Positions 18,235 through 27,834 of a stretch of 64,000 nt of DNA are shown in pieces. Source of the stretch: Candidatus Amulumruptor caecigallinarius (GTDB taxonomy: Bacteria > Bacteroidota > Bacteroidia > Bacteroidales > Muribaculaceae); contig JAMPDP010000001.1 of assembly GCA_023665605.1 (NCBI GenBank), positions 1,495,702 through 1,559,701 of the forward strand, read 5' to 3'. How positions within the stretch are numbered: the first letter of the stretch is position 1; each line of letters starts with the position of its first letter. The notes under the pieces were generated by a model. That model saw nothing but the letters and a program-made list of their open reading frames with translations. It was not told where the DNA came from and ran no database searches. Both the position numbers and the translations under genes were made by a program.

Positions 18235-19632
18235 ATGCCCAAGACTCTCTTTGACAAAATCTGGGATGCACACGTGATCAACCGCATCACCGACGGCCCC
18301 GACCAGCTATATATCGACCGCCACTACTGCCACGAGGTGACCTCGCCGCAGGCTTTCGAGGGGCTGCGCCAGCGCGGCCTCAAGGTGATGCGCCCCGCGC
18401 GCACCTTCTGTATGCCTGACCACAACATCCCCACCCACGACCAGGACAAGCCCATCGACGACCCCGTGTCACGCAATCAGGTGGACACTCTGGAGCGCAA
18501 CACCCGCGAGTTTGGCGTGAACCACTTCGGCATCGGCCACCGCAAGAACGGCATCATACACGTCGTAGGCCCCGAGAACGGCCTCACCCTCCCCGGCTAC
18601 ACCATAGTGTGCGGCGACAGCCACACCTCCACCCACGGGGCCTTCGGGGCCGTGGCCTTCGGCATCGGCACCTCTGAAGTGGAGATGGTACTCGCCTCTC
18701 AGTGCATCCTCCAGCCCAAGCCCAAGACGATGCGGATCAACGTCAACGGCAAGCTCCGCCCCGGAGTCACCGCCAAGGACATCGCACTCTACATCATAGC
18801 CCGCATGACCACCGGCGGAGCCACCGGCTACTTCGTGGAGTATGCCGGCGAGGCCATCCGCTCGCTCTCCATGGAGGAACGCATGACCGTGTGCAACCTT
18901 TCCATCGAGATGGGCGCACGCGGAGGCATGATAGCTCCGGATCAGACCACCTTCGACTATGTCAAGGGACGCGAATATGCCCCGCAGGGCGAGGAGTGGG
19001 ACAAGGCCCTGGCTTACTGGCAGACTCTCTACACCGACCCGGACGCCACCTTTGACGCCGAAATAAACTTTGATGCCGCTGACATCGAGCCGCGCGTCAC
19101 CTTCGGCACCAACCCCGGCATGGGCATCGGCATCAGCGAGGCCGTCCCCGCTCCCGATGCTGCTGACGAGGCCGGACTCCAGAGCTATGAGAAGGCTCTG
19201 GACTACATGGGCTTCAAGGTTGGCGAGAAACTCAAGGGTAAGAAAGTGGACTACGTGTTCCTGGGAAGCTGCACCAACGGCCGCATTGAGGACTTCCGCT
19301 CCTTCGCAGCCATGGTCAAGGGTAAGCAGAAAGCCCCCGGCATCACCGCATGGCTCGTGCCCGGCTCATGGGGCGTGAGTGACCAGATCAAGGCCGAGGG
19401 ACTCGACAAAGTGCTCGCCGACGCCGGCTTCGAGCTCCGTCAACCCGGCTGCTCGGCATGCCTGGCCATGAACGATGACAAGATTCCCGCCGGCAAGCTC
19501 GCCGTGAGCACCAGCAACCGCAACTTCGAGGGGCGGCAGGGCCCCGGTGCACGCACCATCCTCGCCGGGCCGCTTGTGGCCGCCGCCACTGCCATCACCG
19601 GTGTGCTCACCGACCCCCGCGACCTCCTCTGA
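18235..19632 (+). CDS. leuC: 3-isopropylmalate dehydratase large subunit
   Basis: A 465-residue aconitase-family subunit that, with LeuD, isomerises 2- to 3-isopropylmalate. The [4Fe-4S] ligands are visible: the cysteine in [10 protein letters not shown] (about 345) and the pair in GCSACLAMN (about 405 and 408). The substrate-loop motif [21 protein letters not shown] lies in two conserved halves at about 125-145. Length is standard. The gap of 130 bases from leuA is larger than elsewhere in the operon and holds a palindromic repeat; leuD follows 50 bases later. Confidence 0.96.
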   Translation: MPKTLFDKIWDAHVINRITDGPDQLYIDRHYCHEVTSPQAFEGLRQRGLKVMRPARTFCMPDHNIPTHDQDKPIDDPVSRNQVDTLERNTREFGVNHFGIGHRKNGIIHVVGPENGLTLPGYTIVCGDSHTSTHGAFGAVAFGIGTSEVEMVLASQCILQPKPKTMRINVNGKLRPGVTAKDIALYIIARMTTGGATGYFVEYAGEAIRSLSMEERMTVCNLSIEMGARGGMIAPDQTTFDYVKGREYAPQGEEWDKALAYWQTLYTDPDATFDAEINFDAADIEPRVTFGTNPGMGIGISEAVPAPDAADEAGLQSYEKALDYMGFKVGEKLKGKKVDYVFLGSCTNGRIEDFRSFAAMVKGKQKAPGITAWLVPGSWGVSDQIKAEGLDKVLADAGFELRQPGCSACLAMNDDKIPAGKLAVSTSNRNFEGRQGPGARTILAGPLVAAATAITGVLTDPRDLL

Positions 19633-19682
19633 TTGTTCACTCACAGCACGTCACACCCTCTGACGCTCTCACAGTCAACCCG

Positions 19683-20276
19683 ATGAAAGAAAAATTCACC
19701 ACCATAACCTCCACATGCGTTCCCCTGCCCATGGAGAACGTTGACACTGACCAGATTATCCCCGCCCGCTTCCTCAAGGCAACCAAGCGCGAAGGCTTCG
19801 GCGAGAACCTGTTCCGCGACTGGCGCTATGACAAGGATGGCAACCCCATAGCCGACTTCGTGCTCAACGACCCCACCTACTCGGGCGTAATCCTGGTGGC
19901 AGGCAAGAACTTCGGCTCCGGCTCGTCGCGTGAGCACGCCGCATGGGCCATTGCCGACTACGGCTTCCGCGTGGTCATCTCCAGCTTCTTCGCCGACATC
20001 CACAAGAACAACGAGCTCAACAACTTCGTGCTCCCCGTCGTGGTCAGCGAGGAGTTTCTGGCCGAGCTCTTCAGCTCCATCGAGGCCAACCCCAAGATGG
20101 AAGTAAAGGTTGACCTTCCCTCGCAGACCGTCACCAACCTCGCCACCGGCCGCTCGGAACACTTCGACATCAACGCCTATAAGAAACAGTGCCTATCCCA
20201 GGGCCTTGACGACATCGAGTATCTCCTGACCAAAACCGCCGACATCGAGGCTTACGAGCAGCAGCAAGCGAAGTAA
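19683..20276 (+). CDS. leuD: 3-isopropylmalate dehydratase small subunit
   Basis: A 197-residue protein forming the swivel subunit of isopropylmalate isomerase with LeuC. The N-terminal motif [19 protein letters not shown] and the loop [17 protein letters not shown] (about 79-95) are diagnostic. Length is usual for the bacterial 200-residue form. Its TAA stop shares one base with the ATG of the next gene (TAATG), so the two are translationally coupled. Confidence 0.96.
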   Translation: MKEKFTTITSTCVPLPMENVDTDQIIPARFLKATKREGFGENLFRDWRYDKDGNPIADFVLNDPTYSGVILVAGKNFGSGSSREHAAWAIADYGFRVVISSFFADIHKNNELNNFVLPVVVSEEFLAELFSSIEANPKMEVKVDLPSQTVTNLATGRSEHFDINAYKKQCLSQGLDDIEYLLTKTADIEAYEQQQAK

Positions 20277-21811
20277 TGGGGTTTGTTGAAATTCTTGACA
20301 CAACACTCCGCGACGGCGAGCAGACATCCGGCGTGAGCTTCACACCCTCGGAGAAGCTCACCATAGCACGCCTGCTCCTCACCGAGCTCCACATACCCCG
20401 CGTGGAGATTGCCTCGGCAAGGGTAAGCGAGGGTGAGCGCACGTCGGTCACTGACGTATGCCGCTGGGCCTCGCAGGCCGGCCTCATTGACGCCATAGAG
20501 GTGCTCGGGTTCCTTGACCGCGGAGTCAGCGTGGACTGGGTGAAAGGCGTTGGTGCCCGCGTAATCAACCTCCTCAGCAAGGGCTCCGAGAAGCACTGCC
20601 GCTACCAGCTCCAGCAGACACCGCAGCAGCACATCGACGCCATCCGCGCCGAAGTGGAGCGTGCCGTGGCTGCCGGCCTCCGCGTCAACCTCTATCTTGA
20701 GGACTGGAGCAACGGCATGAAGCACTCCCCGGACTACGTGTTCACCCTGATGGATGCCATCCGCCACCTCCCCATCGAGCGGTTCATGCTACCCGACACC
20801 CTCGGCATCCTCAACCCCTACGACACGCTCTCCTACATACACCGCATGGTCAAGACCTACCCGGGTCTGCACTTCGACTTCCATGCCCACAACGACTATG
20901 ACCTGGCCACGGCCAACGTCTTTGCCGCACTCAAGGGGGGGGCCCGAGGGGTTCACGCCACCATCAACGGCCTGGGCGAGCGAGCCGGCAACGCCGCGCT
21001 GTCAAGCTGCGTGGCCGTGATTCATGACCAGCTCCACAGCACCACCGGGGTCGATGAGAGCAAAATCAACAAGGTGAGCCACATCGTAGAGTCATTCTCG
21101 GGCATCATGGTGCCCCCCAACAAGCCGATTATCGGCGACTCGGTGTTCACCCAATGTGCCGGCATCCACTCCGATGGCGACAACAAGAAGCAGCTCTACT
21201 TCAACGACCTCCTCCCCGAGCGCTTCGGCCGTGAGCGAGAGTATGCTCTGGGCAAGACCTCGGGCAAAGCCAACATCCGCAAGAACCTCGAAGCCCTCGG
21301 CATCGAGCTGAGCGAGCGCCATGTGCGCGAGGTCACCGACCGCGTCATAGCCCTCGGCGACAAGAAGGAGATAGTCACCCAGAGCGACCTCCCCTTCATT
21401 GTGGCCGACGTGGTGAAGCACGCCTCCATCCCCTCGCATGTGCGGCTGGTGAACTACTCCATCTCCGCCTCCATGGGGCTGCAACCCATGGCCATGGTGC
21501 GCCTGAGCGTAAACGGCCAGGAATACACCGCCAACGCCTCGGGTGACGGCCAGTATGACGCTTTCGTCCGCGCCCTGCGCAACATATACCGCACCAAGCT
21601 CAAGCGCACATTCCCCAAGCTGACCAACTACACCGTCAACATTCCCCCGGGCGGCCGGTCGGACGCTCTTGTCCACGCCACCATCACCTGGGACTATGAC
21701 GGCCACATCATCAAGACACGAGGCCTCGACGGCGACCAGACAGAGAGCGCCATCAGCGCTACCGTCAAGATGCTCAACATCATCGAGAACCTCCGCGCCG
21801 AGCAGAAATAA
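20276..21811 (+). CDS. Second isopropylmalate/citramalate synthase-type enzyme
   Basis: A 511-residue DRE-TIM metallolyase paralogous to LeuA. It has [20 protein letters not shown] at the N-terminus, [10 protein letters not shown] for the metal site, [12 protein letters not shown], and a C-terminal LeuA-type regulatory domain (about 385-505). The GVSF segment after DTTLRDGEQ resembles citramalate synthases more than LeuA, whose usual form here is PGC/PGxS. It could therefore make (R)-citramalate for isoleucine, or be a second isopropylmalate synthase. It is coupled to leuD (TAATG) and precedes leuB by 46 bases. Bacteroides genomes carry a similar gene at this place; its substrate has, to my knowledge, not been settled. 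Confidence 0.85.
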   Translation: MGFVEILDTTLRDGEQTSGVSFTPSEKLTIARLLLTELHIPRVEIASARVSEGERTSVTDVCRWASQAGLIDAIEVLGFLDRGVSVDWVKGVGARVINLLSKGSEKHCRYQLQQTPQQHIDAIRAEVERAVAAGLRVNLYLEDWSNGMKHSPDYVFTLMDAIRHLPIERFMLPDTLGILNPYDTLSYIHRMVKTYPGLHFDFHAHNDYDLATANVFAALKGGARGVHATINGLGERAGNAALSSCVAVIHDQLHSTTGVDESKINKVSHIVESFSGIMVPPNKPIIGDSVFTQCAGIHSDGDNKKQLYFNDLLPERFGREREYALGKTSGKANIRKNLEALGIELSERHVREVTDRVIALGDKKEIVTQSDLPFIVADVVKHASIPSHVRLVNYSISASMGLQPMAMVRLSVNGQEYTANASGDGQYDAFVRALRNIYRTKLKRTFPKLTNYTVNIPPGGRSDALVHATITWDYDGHIIKTRGLDGDQTESAISATVKMLNIIENLRAEQK

Positions 21812-21857
21812 CCCCCCGCCAACTCTACACAAATCCAACAATACACACTCCCCTATC

Positions 21858-22919
21858 ATGGACTTCAAGATCGCAGTGCTTGCCGGCGACGGCATAGGCC
21901 CCGAAATCTCCAAGCAGGGCGTCGACGTGATGACCGCCGTATGCCGCAAATTCGGTCACAACGTGGAGTATCGCCACGCCCTCTGCGGCGCTCACGCCAT
22001 CGACGAGACCGGCGACCCCTTCCCCGAAGACACCTTTCAGACCTGTCTGTGGGCTGATGCCGTGCTCTTCTCAGCCGTAGGCGACCCCAAGTTTGACAAC
22101 GACCCCACAGCCAAAGTGCGCCCCGAGCAGGGACTGCTCGCCATGCGCAAGAAGCTCGGCCTCTATGCCAACATCCGCCCCGTGGAGACCTTTGACTGCC
22201 TGCTGCATATGTCACCGCTGCGCAAGGACATCATCGAGGGAGCTGACTTTGTGTGCATCCGCGAGCTCACCGGCGGTATGTACTTCGGCGAGAAGTTCGA
22301 GAGCGACGACCGCGCCTACGACACCAACGCCTACACCCGCCCCGAGATAGAGCGCATCCTCAAGGTGGGCTTCGAGTATGCACGCCGCCGCAACAAGCAC
22401 CTCACCGTGGTTGACAAGGCCAACGTGCTCGCCTCATCACGCCTCTGGCGCAAGATCGGTCAGGAGATGGCCCCGCAATACCCCGATGTCACCACCGACT
22501 TCATGTTCGTGGACAATGCTGCTATGCGCATGATTCAGGATCCGCGCTTCTTCGACGTCATGGTCACCGAAAACACCTTCGGCGACATCCTCACTGACGA
22601 GGGTTCCGTCATCTCCGGCTCCATGGGCCTGCTCCCCTCAGCCTCCACAGGCGAGAAGACTCCCGTCTTCGAGCCCATCCACGGCTCATGGCCCCAGGCC
22701 AAGGGCAAGAACATCGCCAACCCTCTGGCACAGATACTCTCCGTGGCCATGCTCTTCGAGTATTTCGGCCTCAAGGAGGAGGGCACTCTCATCCGCAAAG
22801 CCGTAGGTGCCTCACTCGACGCCAACGTCCGCACCCCCGAAATCCAGGTGCCCGGCGGCGCCACCTACGGCACCCGCGAAGTAGGCGAATGGATCGTCGA
22901 CTACATCACCCGCGCCTGA
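21858..22919 (+). CDS. leuB: 3-isopropylmalate dehydrogenase
   Basis: A 353-residue NAD-dependent beta-decarboxylating dehydrogenase, third enzyme of leucine synthesis. The start at ATG 21858 gives [17 protein letters not shown], the family N-terminus; the frame remains open 63 codons upstream but that part is not conserved. [23 protein letters not shown] and [13 protein letters not shown] carry the substrate and metal residues, and [14 protein letters not shown] is the NAD-binding block. It is the last gene of the leu operon. Confidence 0.96.
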   Translation: MDFKIAVLAGDGIGPEISKQGVDVMTAVCRKFGHNVEYRHALCGAHAIDETGDPFPEDTFQTCLWADAVLFSAVGDPKFDNDPTAKVRPEQGLLAMRKKLGLYANIRPVETFDCLLHMSPLRKDIIEGADFVCIRELTGGMYFGEKFESDDRAYDTNAYTRPEIERILKVGFEYARRRNKHLTVVDKANVLASSRLWRKIGQEMAPQYPDVTTDFMFVDNAAMRMIQDPRFFDVMVTENTFGDILTDEGSVISGSMGLLPSASTGEKTPVFEPIHGSWPQAKGKNIANPLAQILSVAMLFEYFGLKEEGTLIRKAVGASLDANVRTPEIQVPGGATYGTREVGEWIVDYITRA

Positions 22920-23040
22920 CACCCCGGCACCCCTCGGAATTCCATCAGTAGCGTAAACGCCAATACGCTTGAACATGGGAGTCACAGTTATCCACCGTGC
23001 CTTCCACAAAAATTTCGATTTTAAGAAATGCCTTGTAGAG
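22920..23040. other. Gap after leuB
   Basis: The 351-base gap from leuB to the methyltransferase gene holds a hairpin (23041-23082) and a promoter (23256-23263). Base composition drops from GC-rich to AT-rich at about 23150. No gene is seen. Confidence 0.5.
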
Positions 23041-23082
23041 ATGCCTTATAGAAATGTGGATTGTTGCATTTCTATAAGGCAT
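23041..23082. terminator. 16-bp perfect hairpin at the island border
   Basis: ATGCCTTATAGAAATG (23041-23056) pairs perfectly with CATTTCTATAAGGCAT (23067-23082) across a 10-base loop, and TTTCTTT follows on the plus strand. A partial extra copy of the left arm (AAATGCCTTGTAGAG) lies just before it. It probably ends the leu transcript; it could also be a mobile palindromic repeat. Confidence 0.5.
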
Positions 23083-23255
23083 TTCTTTACGGGGTCGTCA
23101 GGGACATGCTAAACCTCCCAAACCGCTCCCGTTTCAACATCCCAGAGCAGTTAAAGGCGTCAATAATAAGCTTTCTCTATTGCTTATGGCAGCCTGATAA
23201 ATTATAGTCCATTTCAAATTTATCGAACAAACAACATGAAGTTACATTTTTTTTG

Positions 23256-23263
23256 TAGCTTTG
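23256..23263 (+). promoter_or_regulatory. -7 box directly before dpnM
   Basis: TAGCTTTG matches TAnnTTTG and ends only 7 bases before the ATG at 23271. If used, the transcript would begin at or within a few bases of the start codon, so the message would be leaderless or nearly so. No TTG lies at the usual distance upstream. Confidence 0.4.
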
Positions 23264-23270
23264 TGGCGAC

Positions 23271-24245
23271 ATGGAACAGCTCATCCAAACGACAAATAGT
23301 ACAGTGGCCCCTAAGCATCGATCAATAGACAAAGCTAAACCATTCTTGAAATGGGCAGGAGGAAAGAGCCAATTACTCAACACGATTGACACACTCCTGC
23401 CGAGGGATTTTAATCGTCGACATAACGTAACTTATATTGAACCTTTTGTCGGTGGTGGAGCCATGCTTTTTCATATGTTGAAATCTTATCCCAACATTTC
23501 CAAGGCGATAATAAATGACATAAACAATAATCTAGTCATCACTTACAGGGTCATACGTGATTTACCCATAGAACTGATTGAGTCTCTCTCGCAGTTGCAA
23601 GCCAGTTACAGAGCATTGTCCGGTCAAGACCAGCAAAAGGAGTTTTATTTAGATATACGCACTAGTTTCAACTCTGACAATCTTTCTGACATCGAGGTTG
23701 CGGCCTATATGATTTTTCTTAATCATACATGCTTCAACGGATTGTATAGAGAAAACTCTAAGGGTGAGTTCAATGTACCTTTCGGGCGCTATGCCAATCC
23801 AGTAATATGCGATAAAGCAGTACTTCTCGCAGACAGTGAGTTGTTACAGCGAGTAGAAATTCTCCATGGTGACTACAGTCAAATATACGAATATGCTGAC
23901 AGCAACACATTCGTATATTTTGATCCTCCGTATCGGCCCTTAGATGCCACGTCTTCCTTTAACACATATGTAAAAGAACCTTTTGGCGATGCCGAACAGA
24001 TTAGGCTAAAAGAGTTCTATGAAAGGTTGTCGGCAAAAGGATGCACTACAATGCTGAGCAACTCTGATTGCAAAGGACGGAACCCCGATGATTGTTTTTT
24101 TGATAATCTATATATGGCATACAACATTAAGAGAGTTCTTGCAAAACGATCCATCAATGCCAATCCCAACAAGCGAGGCTTTCTCACAGAGCTACTTATA
24201 TTGAACTACACTGATAGTATCGATACTGTAAATTCCTTATTTTAA
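23271..24245 (+). CDS. dpnM: DpnM-like GATC adenine-N6 methyltransferase
   Basis: A 324-residue Dam-family (alpha-class) DNA adenine methyltransferase, expected to methylate A in GATC on double-stranded DNA and protect it from the adjacent DpnII-type nuclease. The AdoMet motif FLKWAGGKSQ is at 25-34, and the catalytic motif DPPY at 218-221 in VYFDPPYRPL. EPFVGGGAMLFHML is the second AdoMet block, and LNHTCFNGLYREN is typical of the family. No other start fits downstream before the first motif. The gene is AT-rich compared with its chromosomal neighbours, a sign of transfer, and is followed 13 bases later by the nuclease gene. Confidence 0.92.
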   Translation: MEQLIQTTNSTVAPKHRSIDKAKPFLKWAGGKSQLLNTIDTLLPRDFNRRHNVTYIEPFVGGGAMLFHMLKSYPNISKAIINDINNNLVITYRVIRDLPIELIESLSQLQASYRALSGQDQQKEFYLDIRTSFNSDNLSDIEVAAYMIFLNHTCFNGLYRENSKGEFNVPFGRYANPVICDKAVLLADSELLQRVEILHGDYSQIYEYADSNTFVYFDPPYRPLDATSSFNTYVKEPFGDAEQIRLKEFYERLSAKGCTTMLSNSDCKGRNPDDCFFDNLYMAYNIKRVLAKRSINANPNKRGFLTELLILNYTDSIDTVNSLF

Positions 24246-24258
24246 TCATGCTCAATAG

Positions 24259-25095
24259 ATGAAAAATCTTGACGATTTTATCAAGCCGCTAAAGCAAACA
24301 AATGTTGGCCTTAGCCATTATGTGGACTTTAAGAAAGTCGCCGCTAACGTTGATGCCGTCGCCATCAAATTAAATCAGCTGAATTATCTTATAGGACAGC
24401 AAGATATGGCAGAGGCTGTGAAAAAGCTGTGGGCCGAGAACCCCAAAGCATTCTCGGTTCTTGATATTCTTATCGCAGTGCGTCCAACCGATAAGAAGAA
24501 AGCTATTACAGCTGATGGAAGCGTCAGACTTGTTTCCGACTTTTTTAACACCCCTGAGAACATAACTACATTTCTGGATGAAACAGGATTGACAGAAGTG
24601 CTTCGGTCTAAACAAATCAACAATCTTGTGGACTATGTGTTCGGTATAGAAGTTGGCTTGGATTCCAATGCCCGAAAGAATCGAGGAGGTCATCTCATGG
24701 AAAACTTAGTGGCAGACATTCTAACCGCCAATGATATCCCATATGCACGGGAAATCAATTATAATGAGTTTCCTGCTATTGCCGCCGCGCTTGGAGCAGA
24801 TAAAAAGCGTTTTGACTTCGTTGTCACCACTCCTGGTTTGACATATCTGATTGAAACAAACTTTTATGCCTCCGGCGGCTCCAAACTAAACGAAGTAGCA
24901 CGTGCTTACTCTGAGTTAGCACCGAAAATAAACTCGGTTCCCGGCTTTGAATTTGTATGGATAACTGATGGCATCGGTTGGAAAACAGCTCGGAGCAAAC
25001 TTGCCGAAGCTTATAAAAACATCCCGTCCGTCTATAATCTTACTGATATCCGATGCCTTATCACTGAAATAAAATCAAGATTATCCCTATTGTAA
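24259..25095 (+). CDS. DpnII/MboI-type restriction endonuclease (GATC)
   Basis: A 278-residue protein matching the DpnII (type II, GATC-cutting) restriction enzyme family. Family hallmarks are the N-terminal LKQTNVGLSHYVDF, the RGGHLMENL block, and the probable catalytic strand pair around Asp186 (KKRFDFVVTT) and Glu199 (TYLIETNFYASGGSKLNE). The recognition site is inferred from the family and the two methylase neighbours. The reading frame is intact and of normal length (DpnII is about 288 residues), so it could be active. It lies between the two methyltransferases. Confidence 0.92.
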   Translation: MKNLDDFIKPLKQTNVGLSHYVDFKKVAANVDAVAIKLNQLNYLIGQQDMAEAVKKLWAENPKAFSVLDILIAVRPTDKKKAITADGSVRLVSDFFNTPENITTFLDETGLTEVLRSKQINNLVDYVFGIEVGLDSNARKNRGGHLMENLVADILTANDIPYAREINYNEFPAIAAALGADKKRFDFVVTTPGLTYLIETNFYASGGSKLNEVARAYSELAPKINSVPGFEFVWITDGIGWKTARSKLAEAYKNIPSVYNLTDIRCLITEIKSRLSLL

Positions 25096-25126
25096 CGTAA
25101 CGCTCCACACCATCCCTGTGTCAACT

Positions 25127-26002
25127 ATGTTAGCAGCAGACTACAAATCCGATGACAGGGCTTTCACTCTTTTGCATGGGGATTGCTTTGATCTGCTGAA
25201 GCAATTTGAGTTTAAGTTCAACATGATTTTTGCCGACCCTCCTTACTTTTTGTCAAATGGAGGGATTAGCTATCATGCCGGTAAAATAGTATGTGTAGAC
25301 AAAGGTGACTGGGATAAAAATGGAACACCTGAGACGATTGATGCTTTCAATTGTGAATGGCTGTCCCTCTGCCATGATAAGTTGGTCGATAACGGTTCAA
25401 TATGGATTTCCGGCACACATCATAATATTTTCTCCGTTGCCAATACACTTACTGCGCTGGGATACAAGATTCTTAATGTCATTACCTGGGTAAAGACAAA
25501 TCCTCCGCCTAATATTTCATGCCGATATTTTACCTTTTCCACTGAATACCTCATTTGGGCACGTAAATCGCACAAAACTCCCCATAAATTCAATTATCGC
25601 CTTATGAAGGAAATAAACCATGGGAAGCAAATGACTGACGTGTGGAGAATGCCATCTATTGCACCCTGGGAAAAATCATGTGGCAAGCATCCGACACAGA
25701 AACCTATTCCCCTGCTCACTCGCGTCATTCTGGCATGCACTGACTGCAACGACTGGATTCTTGACCCCTTTGCCGGTTCTTCAACCACCGGCATTGCAGC
25801 CAATCTTTGCGGTCGCCGCTATCTTGGTATTGAGAAAGAAAAACCGTTCATTCATCTATCCATAAATCGTCGGAGAGAGTTGGACGATTCTTCTATTCGA
25901 AGCCTTTACAAACGTAGACTTAATGACTTGCTGATTGCAGAAAATCAGTCATCAGTCCTTAGTGAGCCATATTGCTGCTATGGAGGTGACCTGCCTTTTT
26001 AA
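25127..26002 (+). CDS. dpnA: DpnA-like second DNA methyltransferase
   Basis: A 291-residue beta-class DNA methyltransferase, with the catalytic motif FADPPYFLSNGG at 35-46 and the AdoMet motif DPFAGSSTTGIA at about 210. In the pneumococcal DpnII system, DpnA methylates GATC also on single-stranded DNA and helps to save incoming DNA during transformation. I use ATG 25127; a GTG three codons upstream is possible. It ends the AT-rich island. In the classical operon the nuclease gene is last, whereas here the order is methylase, nuclease, methylase. Confidence 0.9.
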   Translation: MLAADYKSDDRAFTLLHGDCFDLLKQFEFKFNMIFADPPYFLSNGGISYHAGKIVCVDKGDWDKNGTPETIDAFNCEWLSLCHDKLVDNGSIWISGTHHNIFSVANTLTALGYKILNVITWVKTNPPPNISCRYFTFSTEYLIWARKSHKTPHKFNYRLMKEINHGKQMTDVWRMPSIAPWEKSCGKHPTQKPIPLLTRVILACTDCNDWILDPFAGSSTTGIAANLCGRRYLGIEKEKPFIHLSINRRRELDDSSIRSLYKRRLNDLLIAENQSSVLSEPYCCYGGDLPF

Positions 26003-26102
26003 GAGTGTGACTGATGTCTATGCTATTGGTTGTAGCAGCCATACCTGTGCTTGCCGCCGTTGTTTGCGATTGCTTGAATGAGGAATTGTGGCTGAAATTA
26101 TG

Positions 26103-26110
26103 TAACTTTG
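26103..26110 (+). promoter_or_regulatory. -7 box for the lgt operon
   Basis: TAACTTTG matches TAnnTTTG and lies 18 bases before the lgt start codon. No TTG stands at the usual 19-20 base distance. Confidence 0.45.
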
Positions 26111-26128
26111 CGGCTGTCAATCGTCACA

Positions 26129-27022
26129 ATGCTCAGCTACATCACTTGGACTGCTGACCCGGTCCTCTTCCATCTCGGCCCAATCGTCATCCGCTGGTAC
26201 AGTCTGGCGTTCGCCATCGGCTTCATTGCCGGCTACGAGATTGTGGCCCGCATGTTTCGCCACGAGGGTGCCCCGGAGCGCTGGCTCGGCATCCTGCTGC
26301 TGTGGACCATCGCCGGCACCGTCATCGGAGCACGTCTGGGGCATGTGTTCTTCTACGAATGGGATGTCTACCGTCAGAACCCCGTCACGATACTCTACGT
26401 GTGGCAGGGTGGCCTCGCCAGCCACGGTGGCACCATTGGCATCATCATCGCCGTGATTCTCTTCTCCATCTTCACCACCAAGCGCAGCCCGCTGTGGACC
26501 TTTGACCGTCTGGTGGTGCCCATAGCCCTCACCGGCGGCCTTATTCGCCTGGGCAACCTGATGAACTCCGAGATTTACGGCCACGCCACCACCCTCCCCT
26601 GGGGCTTCAAGTTCGTGCGCTCCGCCGAGTATCACCGCCTCTATGAGGGCCTTGCGTGTCACCCCACTCAGATTTATGAGGCGCTGGTCTACTTCGCACT
26701 CTTTGCCCTGCTGATGTGGATGTATTGGCGCAAGAACGCCGAAGCCCGCCCCGGACTGATATTCGGCGTGTTTATGATAGGCACCTTCCTGAGCCGGTTC
26801 TTCATAGAGTTTATCAAGAACGACCAGGTGGACTTCGAGGCCGGCATGACCCTCAACATGGGTCAGTGGCTGAGCATCCCCTTCGTGCTGCTCGGCATCT
26901 TCCTGGTGATCTACGCCATGACGCGGCCTCCGAAAGTGCTCACCTTCCCCAACCGCTTCGCCGACGAGGATGCCCCTGACAGGACTCAGGAGCGTTCACG
27001 CAACAAAAAGCCTGTGAAATAA
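26129..27022 (+). CDS. lgt: Prolipoprotein diacylglyceryl transferase
   Basis: A 297-residue inner-membrane enzyme that moves diacylglycerol from phosphatidylglycerol to the lipobox cysteine of prolipoproteins. About seven membrane helices are visible. The signature GGLIRLGNLMNSEIYG (about 138-153), the SHGG segment (about 102-105) and HPTQIYEALVYF (about 180-191) are conserved in Lgt. The frame stays open upstream to 26108, but ATG 26129 begins the conserved part and leaves room for the -7 box. Its TAA shares one base with the patatin start (TAATG). Confidence 0.95.
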   Translation: MLSYITWTADPVLFHLGPIVIRWYSLAFAIGFIAGYEIVARMFRHEGAPERWLGILLLWTIAGTVIGARLGHVFFYEWDVYRQNPVTILYVWQGGLASHGGTIGIIIAVILFSIFTTKRSPLWTFDRLVVPIALTGGLIRLGNLMNSEIYGHATTLPWGFKFVRSAEYHRLYEGLACHPTQIYEALVYFALFALLMWMYWRKNAEARPGLIFGVFMIGTFLSRFFIEFIKNDQVDFEAGMTLNMGQWLSIPFVLLGIFLVIYAMTRPPKVLTFPNRFADEDAPDRTQERSRNKKPVK

Positions 27023-27834
27023 TGAAAGCGGACATCGTCGCCAACACCCTCTCGATGCTCTCCGGGCTCTTCTCGCGTCCCGGCTACCGCGTGGGTGCCG
27101 CGCTGAGCGGCGGCGGTGCCCGTGGCTTCGCCCACATCGGTGTGCTCCAGGCTCTTGACGAGGCCGGAGTGAAGCCCGACATTGTGGCCGGAGTGAGCGC
27201 CGGGGCGGTGGCCGCAGCCTTCTATGGCGCCGGCATCCCCTTCAGCGAGATGCTCCGGGCATTTCAGGAGGCCAAGTTCTCGGACTTCGCCGAGCTCGGC
27301 GTCCCCAAGGACGGGTTCTTCAAACTTGACCGCTTCGGCAAGTTCCTACGCAACAACATCCCTTACGAGCGCATCGAAGACCTCCCGGTCAAGACCGTGA
27401 TATGCGCCACTGACATAGACCGTGGTGAGGCAGTGGTGTTTGAGGAAGGGCCTCTTGCAGAGTGCGTCCTGGCCTCTTGCAGCATCCCCATCGTGTTCAA
27501 GCCACGCGTGATCAACGGCACCCGCTACGTGGATGGCGGCGTGCTCCACAACCTTCCCGCATGGGCCATCCGCGAGAGGTGCCGCACCCTCTACGGCGTC
27601 AACGTATCGCCCCCCGACAAGCGCGACCGACGGCCCAAAAGCACCATCCTCGACATGGCCACCGCATCATTCAAGCTCATGGCAAAGACCAACGCCGTGC
27701 CTGACATGCTGCTCTGCGACCACGTAATCCAGGTCGAGGACATAGCCCACTACAACGTGTTTAACCTTCACGAAGTAGAGAAAATCTATACTCTTGGCTA
27801 TCAAGCCACCAAGCGACTGTTATCGCAGCAATGA
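27022..27834 (+). CDS. Patatin-like phospholipase family protein
   Basis: A 270-residue cytoplasmic patatin-fold hydrolase (RssA-like). The oxyanion block SGGGARGFAHIGVL lies at about 31-44, the nucleophile elbow GVSAG at about 58-62, and the catalytic Asp in DGGVLHNLPAW at about 171. Substrates are probably phospholipids or lysophospholipids, but this is not known for close relatives. It is coupled to lgt (TAATG) and overlaps the GH13 gene downstream (ATGA), so the three genes are one translational unit. Confidence 0.88.
   Translation: MKADIVANTLSMLSGLFSRPGYRVGAALSGGGARGFAHIGVLQALDEAGVKPDIVAGVSAGAVAAAFYGAGIPFSEMLRAFQEAKFSDFAELGVPKDGFFKLDRFGKFLRNNIPYERIEDLPVKTVICATDIDRGEAVVFEEGPLAECVLASCSIPIVFKPRVINGTRYVDGGVLHNLPAWAIRERCRTLYGVNVSPPDKRDRRPKSTILDMATASFKLMAKTNAVPDMLLCDHVIQVEDIAHYNVFNLHEVEKIYTLGYQATKRLLSQQ

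Noticed and set aside
21669-21857. Longer leuB start
   Set aside because: The 63 extra codons lie inside the preceding synthase gene and are rich in Ser, Thr and Pro; the family N-terminus begins at 21858.
23271-26002. Island as prophage remnant
   Set aside because: No integrase, portal or tail gene, no tRNA at the border and no clear attachment repeat. It is simply a restriction-modification operon.
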